Notes: generated from the letters alone by a model not told the origin. A DNA stretch of 64,000 bases from Emticicia sp051209875 (GCF_051209875.1 NZ_JBNTQY010000001.1:4650001-4714000), one strand, 5' to 3'. Positions 25,301-33,678 are shown, counted from the stretch's first letter. Translations and numbers: made by a program.

Positions 25301-27088
25301 AACGGAAATATTATTAGGATCAATAATGAAATCTTCCGTTTATCGGGGACTTACGACCCTAAAGATGATGTAAATCCGATGAATTTGAAAGCGACTTTGA
25401 AGAAGACTAACTTAGAAATTTTCGAGTCATTTGTGGATGATATTTTTTCAAACTTGGGCGGTTATGCCACAGGAACACTCACCGTCAGAGGCACAGCAAA
25501 AGACCCGATCATTCGTGGCGGCATTGATTTTGAGAAAGGCGTTTTGCGATTAAATGCCTTGAATTCTTATTTATATTTTGAAGATAAAATAAATTTCAAT
25601 GAAGAAGGATTTGTTGCCGAGAAAGGTTTCAAAGTAAGAGATGCTTTTCCAAATGGCAATGTAGCTGAATTGGAAGGTGGGATTTTTAATGGCGGTGGAG
25701 GTAATTTCATGTTGGGTATTCATGCTTATATGAAGGGTCGTGATGGCTTTAAAATCATGAATACCGGCATTAGAGACAATGAAAGTTTTTATGGTGTTGG
25801 TATAACGACGGGGGATTTACACATTACGGGTGATTTTAACAATGTGAATATTTCAGCCAATTTAACAAGTAAAAAAGGCACTAAAATAACCATTCCTCTC
25901 GATGGAGAAACAACCGTTGATACAGAAGAACAGGGTATCACTTTTGTAACTAAAAAAAATCAAACCCTTGACAATCAAGAACTTGACAAAACAGCAAAAA
26001 AAGATACTGTTCAAAACAAATTTTTAGTAAAAAATTCGGGGGGATTGAAGATGTCATTTAATTTTACCATCACACCTGATGCCGAATGTATCGTTATTTT
26101 CGACCGTAGCAATCAAGACCAACTCAACGCTGTTGGTAACGGAAATATTAGTATTGAGTATGATACACGTGGCGGTTTTACCATGTCTGGGCCTTATACA
26201 ATCAAAAGCGGGAAATATGACTTTAGCTTGCAGAATATCTCGAAACTAAGGAAATTTGATATTGCCGAAGGTAGTAGAATTCTTTGGACTGGCGACCCTT
26301 ATGATGCTGATATTAATATTAATGCGAATTATACAGCTAAAGTATTATTAAATGGGATTGTATCAGGAACAAATGCGGCAGAGTTAAGAAGTGCTTATCC
26401 AGTGGTTGCTTATATCATGCTTACCGACAAATTGATGAAGCCAACTACCAAATTTGATATTAAGTTTAACCAAAGACAAATTCCACTCAATCTTCAACCA
26501 CAAGTAATTGCCTTCGAGCAACGCCTTCACGATGACGAACAGCTTTTGAATAATAACTTTGTGGGCATTACTGCTCTCAATCGTCTTTTTTCTGATAATA
26601 GTTTCAAAGATGCCCTTGATTCGCAACTTTTACTAGATAATGTGAGCGGAATTTTGACAAATCAATTGGGAAATATTGCATCAAAGATTGACCCGAATCT
26701 TGAAGTGGGCGTACAACTGGGCAATCTTAGTAATGTTCGTCAGAATTTATTGAACAATATGCAGGTCAATTTTTCTTATAAATTTGGTAATAATATCAAG
26801 GTGAGTGTCAATAATACCATTCTTCAAAACCAAGACCAAACAGCCAGTAATTATTTTTATGGTGGCGAAGTAGAATGGATGCTCAACCAAGATGGTTCGT
26901 GGCGATTGAAAGCATATAGCCGCAACGTACCAAACTATTATTATAACTTCAATAGTAACGTTTCGGTTAATGGTGTGAGTTTGCAACATACTCGTAGCTT
27001 CAATACAATCTTTAAAAAGAAAGAAATCAAAGAATTACCGATGGGTATTTCAAGCAAAAAGTCCGAAGGGAAATTAGTTATTCAGTAG
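22367..27088 (+). CDS. tamB: Translocation and assembly module TamB domain protein
   Basis: 1573 residues from the ATG at 22367; the slightly earlier TTG start seems unlikely. The N-terminus has two hydrophobic segments (about 5-30 and 33-70) that anchor it in the inner membrane. The long middle is repetitive beta-strand sequence forming the periplasm-spanning groove of AsmA/TamB bridge proteins. The C-terminal 400-500 residues are the DUF490/TamB domain (KSGKYDFSLQNIS, TGDPYDADININANYTAK, NFSYKFGNNIKVSVNNTIL). Such proteins carry phospholipids or assist outer-membrane protein assembly. It is divergent from tsaD and no tamA is nearby. Length is normal for Bacteroidota TamB. Confidence 0.92.
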   Translation: MRKALKIFTLTLISLVVIAMMSGLLMFTPVPNSLLILISLLLLCLVLAYYSKRAISTLILILILGFGLVFYAMQLPQFQTSSLQKATELLSKKLGSKVKIEKARMTWFDEITLENITIYDQKDREMIFVKELYVNCKTNFSFNWEKILTFDNNLDYVMIRNPRVKLIYEPDGDLNIDKWLAKIDELTASADTTNRLKGEHNIPFTIDEAYIQDGTFTLEDPDKKRFPKEEFDYNNFTFNNVDGNIKNFFIQGDTITFGLKNMKGIDRRSDLAIKQLDTKFFYSRKAMQLNELNAKINNSTLKNSVRFTYFSPRDFGDFNEKVVMKGDLKDCEIDAQDLGRFAPEMYAYKEKYLLNGDFEGTVHNFRVKEFNLKFGKNSYLDGDIAFKNLPDLEKADMILNWKLSQIDASDARQYVGDSLYLQHVYKFGVVNFAGNFKGVYNDFTTDAFVKSAMGNVGGNIKIKIPMGKALPTYSGSIMVDNLELGKLVDESDFLQKLSFSGKIEGQGFTIKDAALDFDGKVQHIWFNGYDFKNITVDGRMSQSLFDGRVSVKDTNLSFNVGGKVDFAKALNKFDIHGIVQNANLKPLGYSKNDVKLRSEIDLDFQGNELDNWLGEAKFLRTVLQYDKRFLGIDSVFVTSSLSNNSRNISLLSEFFNIDISGRFTPSRVISDLTRLSKEYTQYFFDKEQIRLDYYAQLPYADVANKYQLGYKVTFKKPEPFFAYFYPDLYISHGTELSGNLNIRNTAELSLSGKIDTLRHGNLAFYNNELDFNTSKEAISPKILTSLIFNSEKQKLGDMTPTEKMEVSGAWGQGNVIEFDGRIRQQDSQNKAQAFGKLTFLSEGLDITFNPKNTKLDLLGSQWMLGKNNLINIHKTDICFQDVALSSLNQSISLNGSFSEDSTKESLIEIHDFDLQTLKPLSDLDLKGIVNGKMMLRDIYDDAVITSDFNIDELIYKNILIGTVASEVLWDNLKQKLNINGNIIRINNEIFRLSGTYDPKDDVNPMNLKATLKKTNLEIFESFVDDIFSNLGGYATGTLTVRGTAKDPIIRGGIDFEKGVLRLNALNSYLYFEDKINFNEEGFVAEKGFKVRDAFPNGNVAELEGGIFNGGGGNFMLGIHAYMKGRDGFKIMNTGIRDNESFYGVGITTGDLHITGDFNNVNISANLTSKKGTKITIPLDGETTVDTEEQGITFVTKKNQTLDNQELDKTAKKDTVQNKFLVKNSGGLKMSFNFTITPDAECIVIFDRSNQDQLNAVGNGNISIEYDTRGGFTMSGPYTIKSGKYDFSLQNISKLRKFDIAEGSRILWTGDPYDADININANYTAKVLLNGIVSGTNAAELRSAYPVVAYIMLTDKLMKPTTKFDIKFNQRQIPLNLQPQVIAFEQRLHDDEQLLNNNFVGITALNRLFSDNSFKDALDSQLLLDNVSGILTNQLGNIASKIDPNLEVGVQLGNLSNVRQNLLNNMQVNFSYKFGNNIKVSVNNTILQNQDQTASNYFYGGEVEWMLNQDGSWRLKAYSRNVPNYYYNFNSNVSVNGVSLQHTRSFNTIFKKKEIKELPMGISSKKSEGKLVIQ

Positions 27089-27134
27089 TCTTCAATGGAC
27101 AGTTTTAAAAAAATAGTCTTCCATTATCAATTAA

Positions 27135-27638
27135 TTAAATCGGTTTATAATAAACTACCGAAAGTCGAGGTTGCATTTTAAACATCTGTGTCTCTACACC
27201 TTCAGCAATATTTTCATCAGAACTTACCAAATAATGCCCATCCCAAATATCAATCAAAGTCAACAAAGGCGAGTAAAATGTAATGCCAATTTCATGAGCA
27301 TTTCTATCTTTTATATTTGAGTCAATAATGTCAAATCTATAATTATTGAACGGAAGATAATCATTACCTAAAGTGTCAGGCATAGGATAAACCAAGCCTT
27401 TCCATTGTAAAAGATAAGGATGTGCTGCCATACTTACCAAGAAGTGTAATTTCTCGGCTTTTCCGTTTTTTCTCAACAATTGTTTGAAAGTCAAAGAAGG
27501 ATTTTCTGCATCATTATACAATTGTGATTGCATCAAAAACTCTTGATAGGTGCTTTCCCAAACAAATTTTTCCCAACGAGATTGAGAATCCTTGTTAATT
27601 ACAATTCTGAATGCGAGTTTAATTTGTGCTTTTGCCAT
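27135..27638 (-). CDS. Protein of unknown function (167 residues)
   Basis: I choose the ATG at 27636-27638 (MAKAQIKLAFRIVINKD) over the longer frame, whose extra residues are hydrophobic and extend back towards the upstream gene. No signal peptide or membrane segment is visible in the short form. No family recognised. It is rich in aromatic residues (YPMPDTLGNDYLPFNNYRFD, FYSPLLTLIDIWDGHYLV). It lies downstream of the intradiol dioxygenase on the same strand (63 bases), so co-expression is possible. Confidence 0.65.
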   Translation of the reverse strand: MAKAQIKLAFRIVINKDSQSRWEKFVWESTYQEFLMQSQLYNDAENPSLTFKQLLRKNGKAEKLHFLVSMAAHPYLLQWKGLVYPMPDTLGNDYLPFNNYRFDIIDSNIKDRNAHEIGITFYSPLLTLIDIWDGHYLVSSDENIAEGVETQMFKMQPRLSVVYYKPI

Positions 27639-27701
27639 AAAATTAAAAAATGAGATATGATTTAAAAATAATTCATATCTCATAATTGATATTTTCAAAA
27701 C

Positions 27702-28433
27702 TTACGCTTTTACATAAACAGTATGTGTAAGCACATAACCTGCCGAAACACTACCAGTAACGGTTGACATTTCGTTGGTCACGCCATCACTAAAAACATT
27801 ATCTCTTGCATTTGTAGTATCTGCTTGTCCGTGGCTGGCATAAACACCTTGTGCATAAACCACTTCGCTCACATCTTCGGGGAACGCAATTTGAGTAACA
27901 AGTAATGATTTCCCTGCACTATTATACACGTGTACATGAATGTGTGGGGCTCTTCCCGAATACCAACCTGGGTAAATACTTGTCCAAGCGGCCATTCCAT
28001 TAGCATCAGTTGTTTGACGACCTCTCAGAAAGTGAACTGCCGTCATATCTGCACTTTGCATACCTGTGCCACCGTATTCTGAATATAATCCTGCTGCATC
28101 GCAATGCCAAATATCAACAATGGCATCTTGAATAATCGCACAACTTGCATTGACATTTCTGATATAAACTTTAATTGTCAAGGGTGTTCCTTTTCGGTCG
28201 GAAACAATATTTGAAATAGCTAAAGTAGCAGGTGATTTTGTAGGAAATGGCCCTTCTGTTTCAGCATTTGTGACCGAACAACTTGATGGAGTAGTAGTTG
28301 GGTCAGAAGTGATCGTATTTGTGGCTGTGGCATCTGCCGCTACTTCGTCTTTTGCACAAGCATTAAGGGCAGGAATGACAGCAAATAGCCCTAATGAGCC
28401 TAAGCCTTTCTTTAAAAAATCTTCTCTTTTCAT
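27702..28433 (-). CDS. Intradiol ring-cleavage dioxygenase-like lipoprotein
   Basis: 243 residues of the protocatechuate 3,4-dioxygenase beta-fold family. The N-terminus MKREDFLKKGLG ends in a lipobox LNAC (Cys26), so it is probably exported and lipid-anchored. The core shows ETEGPFPTKSP, IVDIWHCDAAGLYSEY, then FLRGRQTTDANG, YPGWYSGRAPHIHVHVYN. Tyr in GLYSEY, Tyr in YPGWYSGR and the two His in HIHVH are the usual non-haem Fe(III) ligands, so it looks catalytically complete. Extracytoplasmic members of this subfamily have unknown aromatic substrates. A cytochrome-like lipoprotein is encoded immediately upstream on the same strand. Confidence 0.88.
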   Translation of the reverse strand: MKREDFLKKGLGSLGLFAVIPALNACAKDEVAADATATNTITSDPTTTPSSCSVTNAETEGPFPTKSPATLAISNIVSDRKGTPLTIKVYIRNVNASCAIIQDAIVDIWHCDAAGLYSEYGGTGMQSADMTAVHFLRGRQTTDANGMAAWTSIYPGWYSGRAPHIHVHVYNSAGKSLLVTQIAFPEDVSEVVYAQGVYASHGQADTTNARDNVFSDGVTNEMSTVTGSVSAGYVLTHTVYVKA

Positions 28434-28465
28434 GTTTATATTGTTTTTTGCTTTAGAATTTCATA

Positions 28466-28825
28466 TTATTTTTCGAGAAAACCATCGGTTTGCCATTGTT
28501 TGATTGCGGCTATTTCGGCACTTGTTAGGCTTCCATTTTCAGGCATTTTTTTACTTACTACTTCTGATACGATTAATGCACCATTGGCTTTGGCTACGGT
28601 GTAATTGCTTACCAATAATGGGCCTTGTTTTCCTGTGTGACAACTTGAACCCGAGCAACTCGCAATAAAAATTGGATTTACAGAAGCAAAAGTAATTTTA
28701 CCGTCCGAGTTAGGTGTAATTGTTGTAACCGCAGTTGATGGCGTAACAGTTGAATCGGTTGTTGAACAAGCAGTGAAAACGATTGTTCCTAAAAGGAAAA
28801 CCAGCATTCCGATTATTTTTTTCAT
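28466..28825 (-). CDS. Cytochrome c-like lipoprotein with CX4CH haem motif
   Basis: 119 residues with lipobox FTAC (Cys20). After a Ser/Thr-rich linker comes a short domain with Cys57-Ser-Gly-Ser-Ser-Cys62-His63, a CX4CH haem-attachment variant, and Met94 in KKMPENGSLT, the expected distal ligand region; the domain ends with AAIKQWQTDGFLEK as in small c-type cytochromes of Bacteroidota and Planctomycetota. It would carry electrons at the cell surface or periplasm. It is 32 bases upstream of the intradiol dioxygenase gene, so the two are probably co-transcribed. Confidence 0.78.
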   Translation of the reverse strand: MKKIIGMLVFLLGTIVFTACSTTDSTVTPSTAVTTITPNSDGKITFASVNPIFIASCSGSSCHTGKQGPLLVSNYTVAKANGALIVSEVVSKKMPENGSLTSAEIAAIKQWQTDGFLEK

Positions 28826-29005
28826 TATTTTGTATTTGTTAAGTGAAAAATTAATTATCGGATACGTTTACCATAGAATATCTATCTGGGTTTTGCTTGA
28901 AAGATTTTGTTTCTGATATGCTTTAGACGAAAACAGACTTATAAAAGTTGTCTGTATTCTTAGAATTGAGGTAAATAGGAAATTTTATGAGGTAAACGAG
29001 CAGAT

Positions 29006-29707
29006 TTATGATTGCGGGATTTCAAAAACTAAAAGCATTGCATCATTGGAAAGTGCTTCAAAATCTAACTCCGCAACCTGCCATAATGCCAAACCATCAC
29101 GAGGGTGAAGCAAGCGATTTTGAAATTCAAAAGCCCCTTCAATTACAAATGCAAAAATACCATTTTGGGAATTTCGTAATTGGTAAATGCTATCTTCTCT
29201 ACCGCCAAATTTTCCAAAATAAATAAATATATCTTCTTGGGTAAAAATGGGCAAAAGCTCATTTCTTTGCTCAATATCAAAAGTAATTTGTTCAACTTCT
29301 GATGTATTAATTTGTTCTTTTTCAATCCAAATTTCCAAATAATTAATTAGTCGAGAGGCGTTCTGTTCTGACTCATAAGGATTTATTACTTCATATTCCA
29401 TCCCAGCTTGGGCTGAAAAAATCTGTATTTGTCCAACTTCCAAAAAGTCATGAAAACCCATGCTATTTTTGAATTCAATGCCACCAACCAAAGGCAGAAT
29501 CAACACTTCCGTAGGATTTTCTACTCGTCTTTTGTTGCTTTTTCGTGCGGCGAGTGTATTATCATTAAACGACTTTATTATCCCAAATGAGGCTTTATTT
29601 TCATCAAAATAATTGCCAAAATTAAAAGTATGAAGGCTGCGAAACCATGAAAACTCGGTTTTGCCTCTTTGTTCTGATAAATATATTTTTGCTTCAGTTT
29701 GTGTCAT
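29006..29707 (-). CDS. Pirin-like protein lacking metal ligands
   Basis: 233 residues with the pirin bicupin pattern: SWFRSLHTFNFGNYFD near the N-terminus, then EVLILPLVGGIEFKNSMG and VGQIQIFSAQAGMEYEVIN. In canonical pirins the segment between these contains HPHRDME-type His/Glu metal ligands; here it reads KSNKRRVENPTEV, with no His. The only conserved His is in LHTF. It is therefore probably not a quercetinase-like oxygenase but may keep a structural or regulatory role. It lies downstream of the LytTR regulator across a palindromic spacer. A YhaK-like assignment is possible. Confidence 0.82.
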   Translation of the reverse strand: MTQTEAKIYLSEQRGKTEFSWFRSLHTFNFGNYFDENKASFGIIKSFNDNTLAARKSNKRRVENPTEVLILPLVGGIEFKNSMGFHDFLEVGQIQIFSAQAGMEYEVINPYESEQNASRLINYLEIWIEKEQINTSEVEQITFDIEQRNELLPIFTQEDIFIYFGKFGGREDSIYQLRNSQNGIFAFVIEGAFEFQNRLLHPRDGLALWQVAELDFEALSNDAMLLVFEIPQS

Positions 29708-29713
29708 AATTTG

Positions 29714-29774
29714 TACGACGGATTTTCTAATCCGCCCAAAATGAAACCAGACGAATTAGAAAATCCGTCGTACT
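29714..29774. repeat. GTACGACGGATTTTC hairpin before pirin gene
   Basis: Arms 29714-29735 and 29753-29774 (22 bases each) are complementary at 21 positions, with a 17-base loop. The left arm is GTACGACGGATTTTCTAATC and two further bases. It fills the whole spacer between the LytTR regulator and the pirin-like gene. Confidence 0.7.
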
Positions 29775-29780
29775 TTTACA

Positions 29781-30473
29781 TTATTTTCCAAAATTTTCAA
29801 AAAAAACCTTTTCGTAACTTATACCAATTGGGATTTCTTCTTCTGCAATGGTTAATATCTTATTCCTCACATTTTCTATTTTACGAAATGGCACTATATA
29901 AGAGCGATGCACTCTCATAAACTCTTGTGAAGGGAGCTTTTCGAGCATCGTTTTCATGGTCATTCGAGCAACAATTGGTTTGCTTTTTTCGATATGAATT
30001 TTCAAATAATCATCTAAACCTTCGATGAATAGAATTTCATTTAACGCAATTTTATGCAAACGATAATCAGCACGAATATATAAATAAGACGTATTTTCAG
30101 TATCTCTTGGTTGCTGGCTTTTATAATATTCATTGGCTTTGTTTACTCCTTGCAAAAAACGCTCATAGGTAAATGGTTTCAAAAGATAATCAATTGCATT
30201 GAGGTTAAAGCCCTCCACTGCATATTCACTATAAGCGGTTGTGAAAATGACCATCGTATTTTGATTAATACTTTTAAACAATTCTATACCCGTCATGGAG
30301 GGCATATTAATATCAAGAAAAAGCAAATCAACGGGGTATTCTTCCAAAAATTTGAGGGCTTCTTTGGGTTTATGAAAAGTTTTCTCTAAATCAATGAAAT
30401 CAACTTTCCCACAAAAGTTTTCTATGACTTTCAAGGCAAGCAATTCATCATCAATGGCAATGGCTTTTATCAT
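29781..30473 (-). CDS. LytTR-family response regulator
   Basis: 230 residues. Receiver domain (1-115): acidic pocket DDE at 8-10, phosphoacceptor Asp54 in LLFLDINMP, Thr in TTAYSEYAVEGF and Lys in DYLLKPF. A LytTR DNA-binding domain follows (about 130-230: YLYIRADYRLHKIALNEIL, then EFMRVHRSYIVPFRKIENV). It acts on the output of the LytS-type kinase encoded directly upstream in the same direction. The targets are unknown. Confidence 0.93.
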   Translation of the reverse strand: MIKAIAIDDELLALKVIENFCGKVDFIDLEKTFHKPKEALKFLEEYPVDLLFLDINMPSMTGIELFKSINQNTMVIFTTAYSEYAVEGFNLNAIDYLLKPFTYERFLQGVNKANEYYKSQQPRDTENTSYLYIRADYRLHKIALNEILFIEGLDDYLKIHIEKSKPIVARMTMKTMLEKLPSQEFMRVHRSYIVPFRKIENVRNKILTIAEEEIPIGISYEKVFFENFGK

Positions 30474-30497
30474 ATTAAAAAATTACGATTGACCAAC

Positions 30498-30559
30498 AAA
30501 TGTGGCACATCTGACATTTTATTTATGTATTAGGTTCACTTTTAAGATGTGCCACATTT
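30498..30559. repeat. Perfect 15-bp inverted repeat between kinase and regulator
   Basis: AAATGTGGCACATCT (30498-30512) and AGATGTGCCACATTT (30545-30559) are exact complements with a 32-base loop. It occupies most of the 97-base gap between the histidine kinase and regulator genes, which are read in the same direction. It may modulate expression of the regulator relative to the kinase (inference). Confidence 0.8.
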
Positions 30560-30570
30560 CCTCGTTTTCC

Positions 30571-31650
30571 CTACAATTTCATCAAAAGTTCAACTAAATA
30601 TTCATCTTTTGTATCATAAATAGCAAGTTTATGCTTTTCAGGATACAAATGCTCAAGTCTATTTTTTGTATTTTCAACCCCCAAACCACTTTTGTTTTCT
30701 TCGGAAATATGAACAGTAACTTTTTTATTGAAAACAGATAGATACAGCTCATTTTCTGCAGTAGCAATGTGTATTTTTATGACTGATTCTTCCTCTGCAT
30801 TTACACCATGTTTAAAGGCATTTTCGATAAAAGGAATCAACATTAATGGGGCTATTTTTTTACCTTTCATATCTCCATTCACTACAAAATCTAAGGAAAT
30901 AGCATCTTCAAAGCGTATTTTCTGTAAATCTATATAATTTTGAATATATGTTATTTCTCTTTCTAAAGGCACAAAATCATTGGAAGATTCGCTTAGAACA
31001 TAACGCATCATTCCCGAAAGCTTTACCACTGCGGTAGGTGTCTCATCAGATTTTTGAATGGCTAATGAATAAATACTATTCAATGTATTAAATAAAAAAT
31101 GAGGATTTATTTGAGCTTTCAAATAAGCCAATTCTGCATTCGTTTTTTCTCGCTCGGTTTGTTGCCATCTGCTGCTGAGTCGGAGCATTAAAGAGAAAAA
31201 AATCACCACCAAAAATGGAAAAACTTTTTGATTAACATCAATAAACATATCATTCTCGGGAGGATGATTGTTATTGGGTTTATCAAATTGGGGTGTAAAA
31301 TTTTCTCTGGGTGGCGGTGACCTTCTATTCATCGACATATTGGGCGGGGCTTGATGAAGGAATTCGCTTTGAGTAATCACGAAACTCGTGGTATTTCTAA
31401 AACCCAAATAAATAAGTCCTATCGAAAGAAAATATAATAAGTATTTCTTGAAAAAATAGAGACGTGGAACAAGAATGAAATAATTAAAATAAAAAATCAA
31501 GAGCAATACCCCATATCCTAAAAACTCTCGCACCGCCATTGGATTAAAAATAGTATTGGTTTTACCTTGAAAAAGCGGTATAAAAGCCAATGCTAAAAAG
31601 CTCAAACAGCCAACAACGTGAATCAATATTTGTCGATACTTCTCTTTCAT
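30571..31650 (-). CDS. LytS-type sensor histidine kinase
   Basis: 359 residues. About four membrane helices in the first 165 residues with a Pro/Asn-rich extracytoplasmic loop (SMNRRSPPPRENFTPQFDKP). The cytoplasmic His_kinase domain has QINPHFLFNTLNSIYSLA with the phosphoacceptor His about residue 187, and LMLIPFIENAFKHGVN as the N-box of the ATPase. There is no HAMP or PAS domain, as usual for the family. The response regulator gene follows 97 bases downstream. The Pro-rich loop may be the signal-sensing region. Confidence 0.93.
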   Translation of the reverse strand: MKEKYRQILIHVVGCLSFLALAFIPLFQGKTNTIFNPMAVREFLGYGVLLLIFYFNYFILVPRLYFFKKYLLYFLSIGLIYLGFRNTTSFVITQSEFLHQAPPNMSMNRRSPPPRENFTPQFDKPNNNHPPENDMFIDVNQKVFPFLVVIFFSLMLRLSSRWQQTEREKTNAELAYLKAQINPHFLFNTLNSIYSLAIQKSDETPTAVVKLSGMMRYVLSESSNDFVPLEREITYIQNYIDLQKIRFEDAISLDFVVNGDMKGKKIAPLMLIPFIENAFKHGVNAEEESVIKIHIATAENELYLSVFNKKVTVHISEENKSGLGVENTKNRLEHLYPEKHKLAIYDTKDEYLVELLMKL

Positions 31651-31872
31651 TATTTACAAATTTGGTATTAAAGTAAACGAATAAAAAAGATTTTGAAAGA
31701 TTTGAGGTAAAAGTTATCATTCCATCGGAGAATATATGATAACAATCATTTTTTAATCAAAAAAAACTTTATTTGTCTTACAACCATTACCTGGTTTCGC
31801 ACGTATTCACAAAGTGTTAACTGATTTAGAATCATTAGACCTTTTTTCAAATTTAAAATACCTTATAACTCA

Positions 31873-32637
31873 ATGAAAAAAAACTTATTATTATCATTTA
31901 CCCTCGTATTTGCTTTAGCGATAGCTTGCAAGAAAGACGAAACTATTCCAGACCAAGTTGTATCAGGGACACTTGCAGGCGATAGTAATATACTTTATGC
32001 TACTACGACATTGGCAGGTAGTAATGAGGTTCCTGCCGTTACAACTACAGCCACAGGCGATGTACTTGGCTCTTTTGATAAAACTACCAAAATCTTAACG
32101 CTTAATATCACGTATAATGGTATCACTCCTACAGCATGGCATATCCATAAAGCTGCTACTGGGGTAACAGGTGGTGTGATTTTTAATTTCGGTACAGAGT
32201 TCAAAAGCCCATTTACTTATACTTCTCCTGCTTTCACAGCAGCACAAGAAGCTGATTTGGTTGGCGGATTAAACTACGTCAATATTCATAGTAAAATTTC
32301 TCCAAGTGGTGAAATCAGAGGACAACTGGCATTAGCAGCGACTAAAGCGACTGGCTCAATTTCGGGAACTTATAACAAAGGGACAAAGATTTTGACACTT
32401 TCTGTGAATTATGCAGGTATCACACCAACGGCTTGGCATATTCATAAAGGAGCAGCAGGAACTTCAGGCCCAGTTGTATTAGATATGGGAACAACCTTTG
32501 TTAGCCCATTCAATTTTTCTACTGTAGCACTTACTTCTGATCAAGAGGCTGATCTATTGGCAGGTCTATATTATGTCAATATTCATAGTAAAATCGCTCC
32601 AAGTGGCGAAATTAGAGGACAATTAATCGTTCAATAA
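31873..32637 (+). CDS. Lipoprotein with two CHRD domains
   Basis: 254 residues with a lipoprotein signal (lipobox AIAC, Cys19). Two tandem CHRD domains of about 100 residues (about 45-150 and 155-254) share ILTLNITYNGITPTAWHIHK / ILTLSVNYAGITPTAWHIHK and a C-terminal YVNIHSKIxPSGEIRGQL. The DNA shows the same internal duplication. CHRD domains were named from chordin; in bacteria their role is unknown, possibly surface binding. It is divergent from the kinase gene. Confidence 0.9.
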   Translation: MKKNLLLSFTLVFALAIACKKDETIPDQVVSGTLAGDSNILYATTTLAGSNEVPAVTTTATGDVLGSFDKTTKILTLNITYNGITPTAWHIHKAATGVTGGVIFNFGTEFKSPFTYTSPAFTAAQEADLVGGLNYVNIHSKISPSGEIRGQLALAATKATGSISGTYNKGTKILTLSVNYAGITPTAWHIHKGAAGTSGPVVLDMGTTFVSPFNFSTVALTSDQEADLLAGLYYVNIHSKIAPSGEIRGQLIVQ

Positions 32638-32654
32638 ATTATTTAAATATTTAT

Positions 32655-32682
32655 GTAGAGACGCAATGCATTGCGTCTCTAC
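32655..32682. repeat. 28-base perfect palindrome, terminator-like
   Basis: GTAGAGACGCAATG followed directly by its exact reverse complement. It sits between the convergent CHRD and DUF3817 genes. The type (GTAGAGACGCAATG arms with no loop) is a frequent palindromic repeat in some filamentous Cyanobacteria and Bacteroidota, as I recall; it may act as a bidirectional terminator. Confidence 0.75.
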
Positions 32683-32697
32683 GTTAATAATCGCATC

Positions 32698-32979
32698 CTA
32701 CCTGAATAATTTTTTATCGGCATAAAAAGTACCAAAAGGTACAAAAGAAGCTAAAAATGCCAAAATGACCTTTTTTAATGACCATTTATCTTGAAATGCT
32801 ACTAAAGCTAACAAAATCACATAACTGATAAAAAGTATGCCATGTGCCATACCTACAAAATAATTGGGTTTAGGCATTCCCATCATGTATTTGAGTGGCA
32901 TTGTGATGCCAAAGAGAATAAAAGAACACCCTTCTAAAAAAGCAATTACCCTAAATTTTCCTAAAGTAGTATTAAGCAT
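32698..32979 (-). CDS. DUF3817 integral membrane protein
   Basis: 93 residues with three hydrophobic segments. The pattern LGKFRVIAFLEGCSFILFG with PNYFVGMAHGILFI and the C-terminal SFVPFGTFYADKKL is the DUF3817 signature. Function unknown; small inner-membrane protein. It stands alone between two convergent or divergent neighbours. Confidence 0.87.
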   Translation of the reverse strand: MLNTTLGKFRVIAFLEGCSFILFGITMPLKYMMGMPKPNYFVGMAHGILFISYVILLALVAFQDKWSLKKVILAFLASFVPFGTFYADKKLFR

Positions 32980-33103
32980 AAAGTTTTTTGGTTTTTAACA
33001 AAGATACGAGATTTGATGCAAGAGCGTTTAGATTTCTTCTAATGAGGAACATTTTGCCTTATTTTTTGTTAGGTTACAAAGAATCAAACCAAAACTTATT
33101 GTA

Positions 33104-33628
33104 ATGATTGGTATTATCATAGGCACAAATCGCCACAATTCACTTTCAAGAAAAGTTGGTATTTATTACCAAAATTTACTAAAAACGCTTGATCAAGAGA
33201 GTCAAATCATTGATTTGTCTGAACTTCCACATGATTTTGCATTTTCGGCATTGTATCATAATTCAGGAAAAAACGAGACTTTTAATACTTTTCAAAAAAT
33301 CGTTGATGAAACTAAAAAATTTGTCTTTATTGTACCCGAATATAACGGTTCATTCCCCGGAGTTCTAAAAACTTTTTTTGATGGCCTCCGTTATCCCGAT
33401 AGTTTTAATAATAAAAAAGCGGCTCTTGTAGGCATTTCGGCTGGTGTATTGGGAAATGCAGTTGGCTTAGGACATCTCAATGATATTTTGAGTTATATGG
33501 GAACAGACGTACTTGGCTTACGCATGAAATTAGGTAATATGAAAGCACATTTCAATGGTGAGGACTTCACTTTTGACGTTTACCGAAATTTTCTTGAAAA
33601 GCAAGCGAAGGCTTTAGCTTCTTTTTAA
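33104..33628 (+). CDS. NADPH-dependent FMN reductase family protein
   Basis: 174 residues with a flavodoxin-like fold. The phosphate-binding loop is IIIGTNRHNSLSRKV, and VPEYNGSFPGVLKTFFDGLRYP and LVGISAGVLGN are the other flavin contacts. It would reduce FMN, quinones or azo compounds with NADPH (the exact substrate is not visible). Followed 50 bases later by an acetoacetate-decarboxylase-fold protein in the same direction, with no recognised joint pathway. Confidence 0.9.
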   Translation: MIGIIIGTNRHNSLSRKVGIYYQNLLKTLDQESQIIDLSELPHDFAFSALYHNSGKNETFNTFQKIVDETKKFVFIVPEYNGSFPGVLKTFFDGLRYPDSFNNKKAALVGISAGVLGNAVGLGHLNDILSYMGTDVLGLRMKLGNMKAHFNGEDFTFDVYRNFLEKQAKALASF

Positions 33629-33678
33629 TAATTTCACACAAAATATTTAATTATTCACTCATAATTGATAACTAAAAA

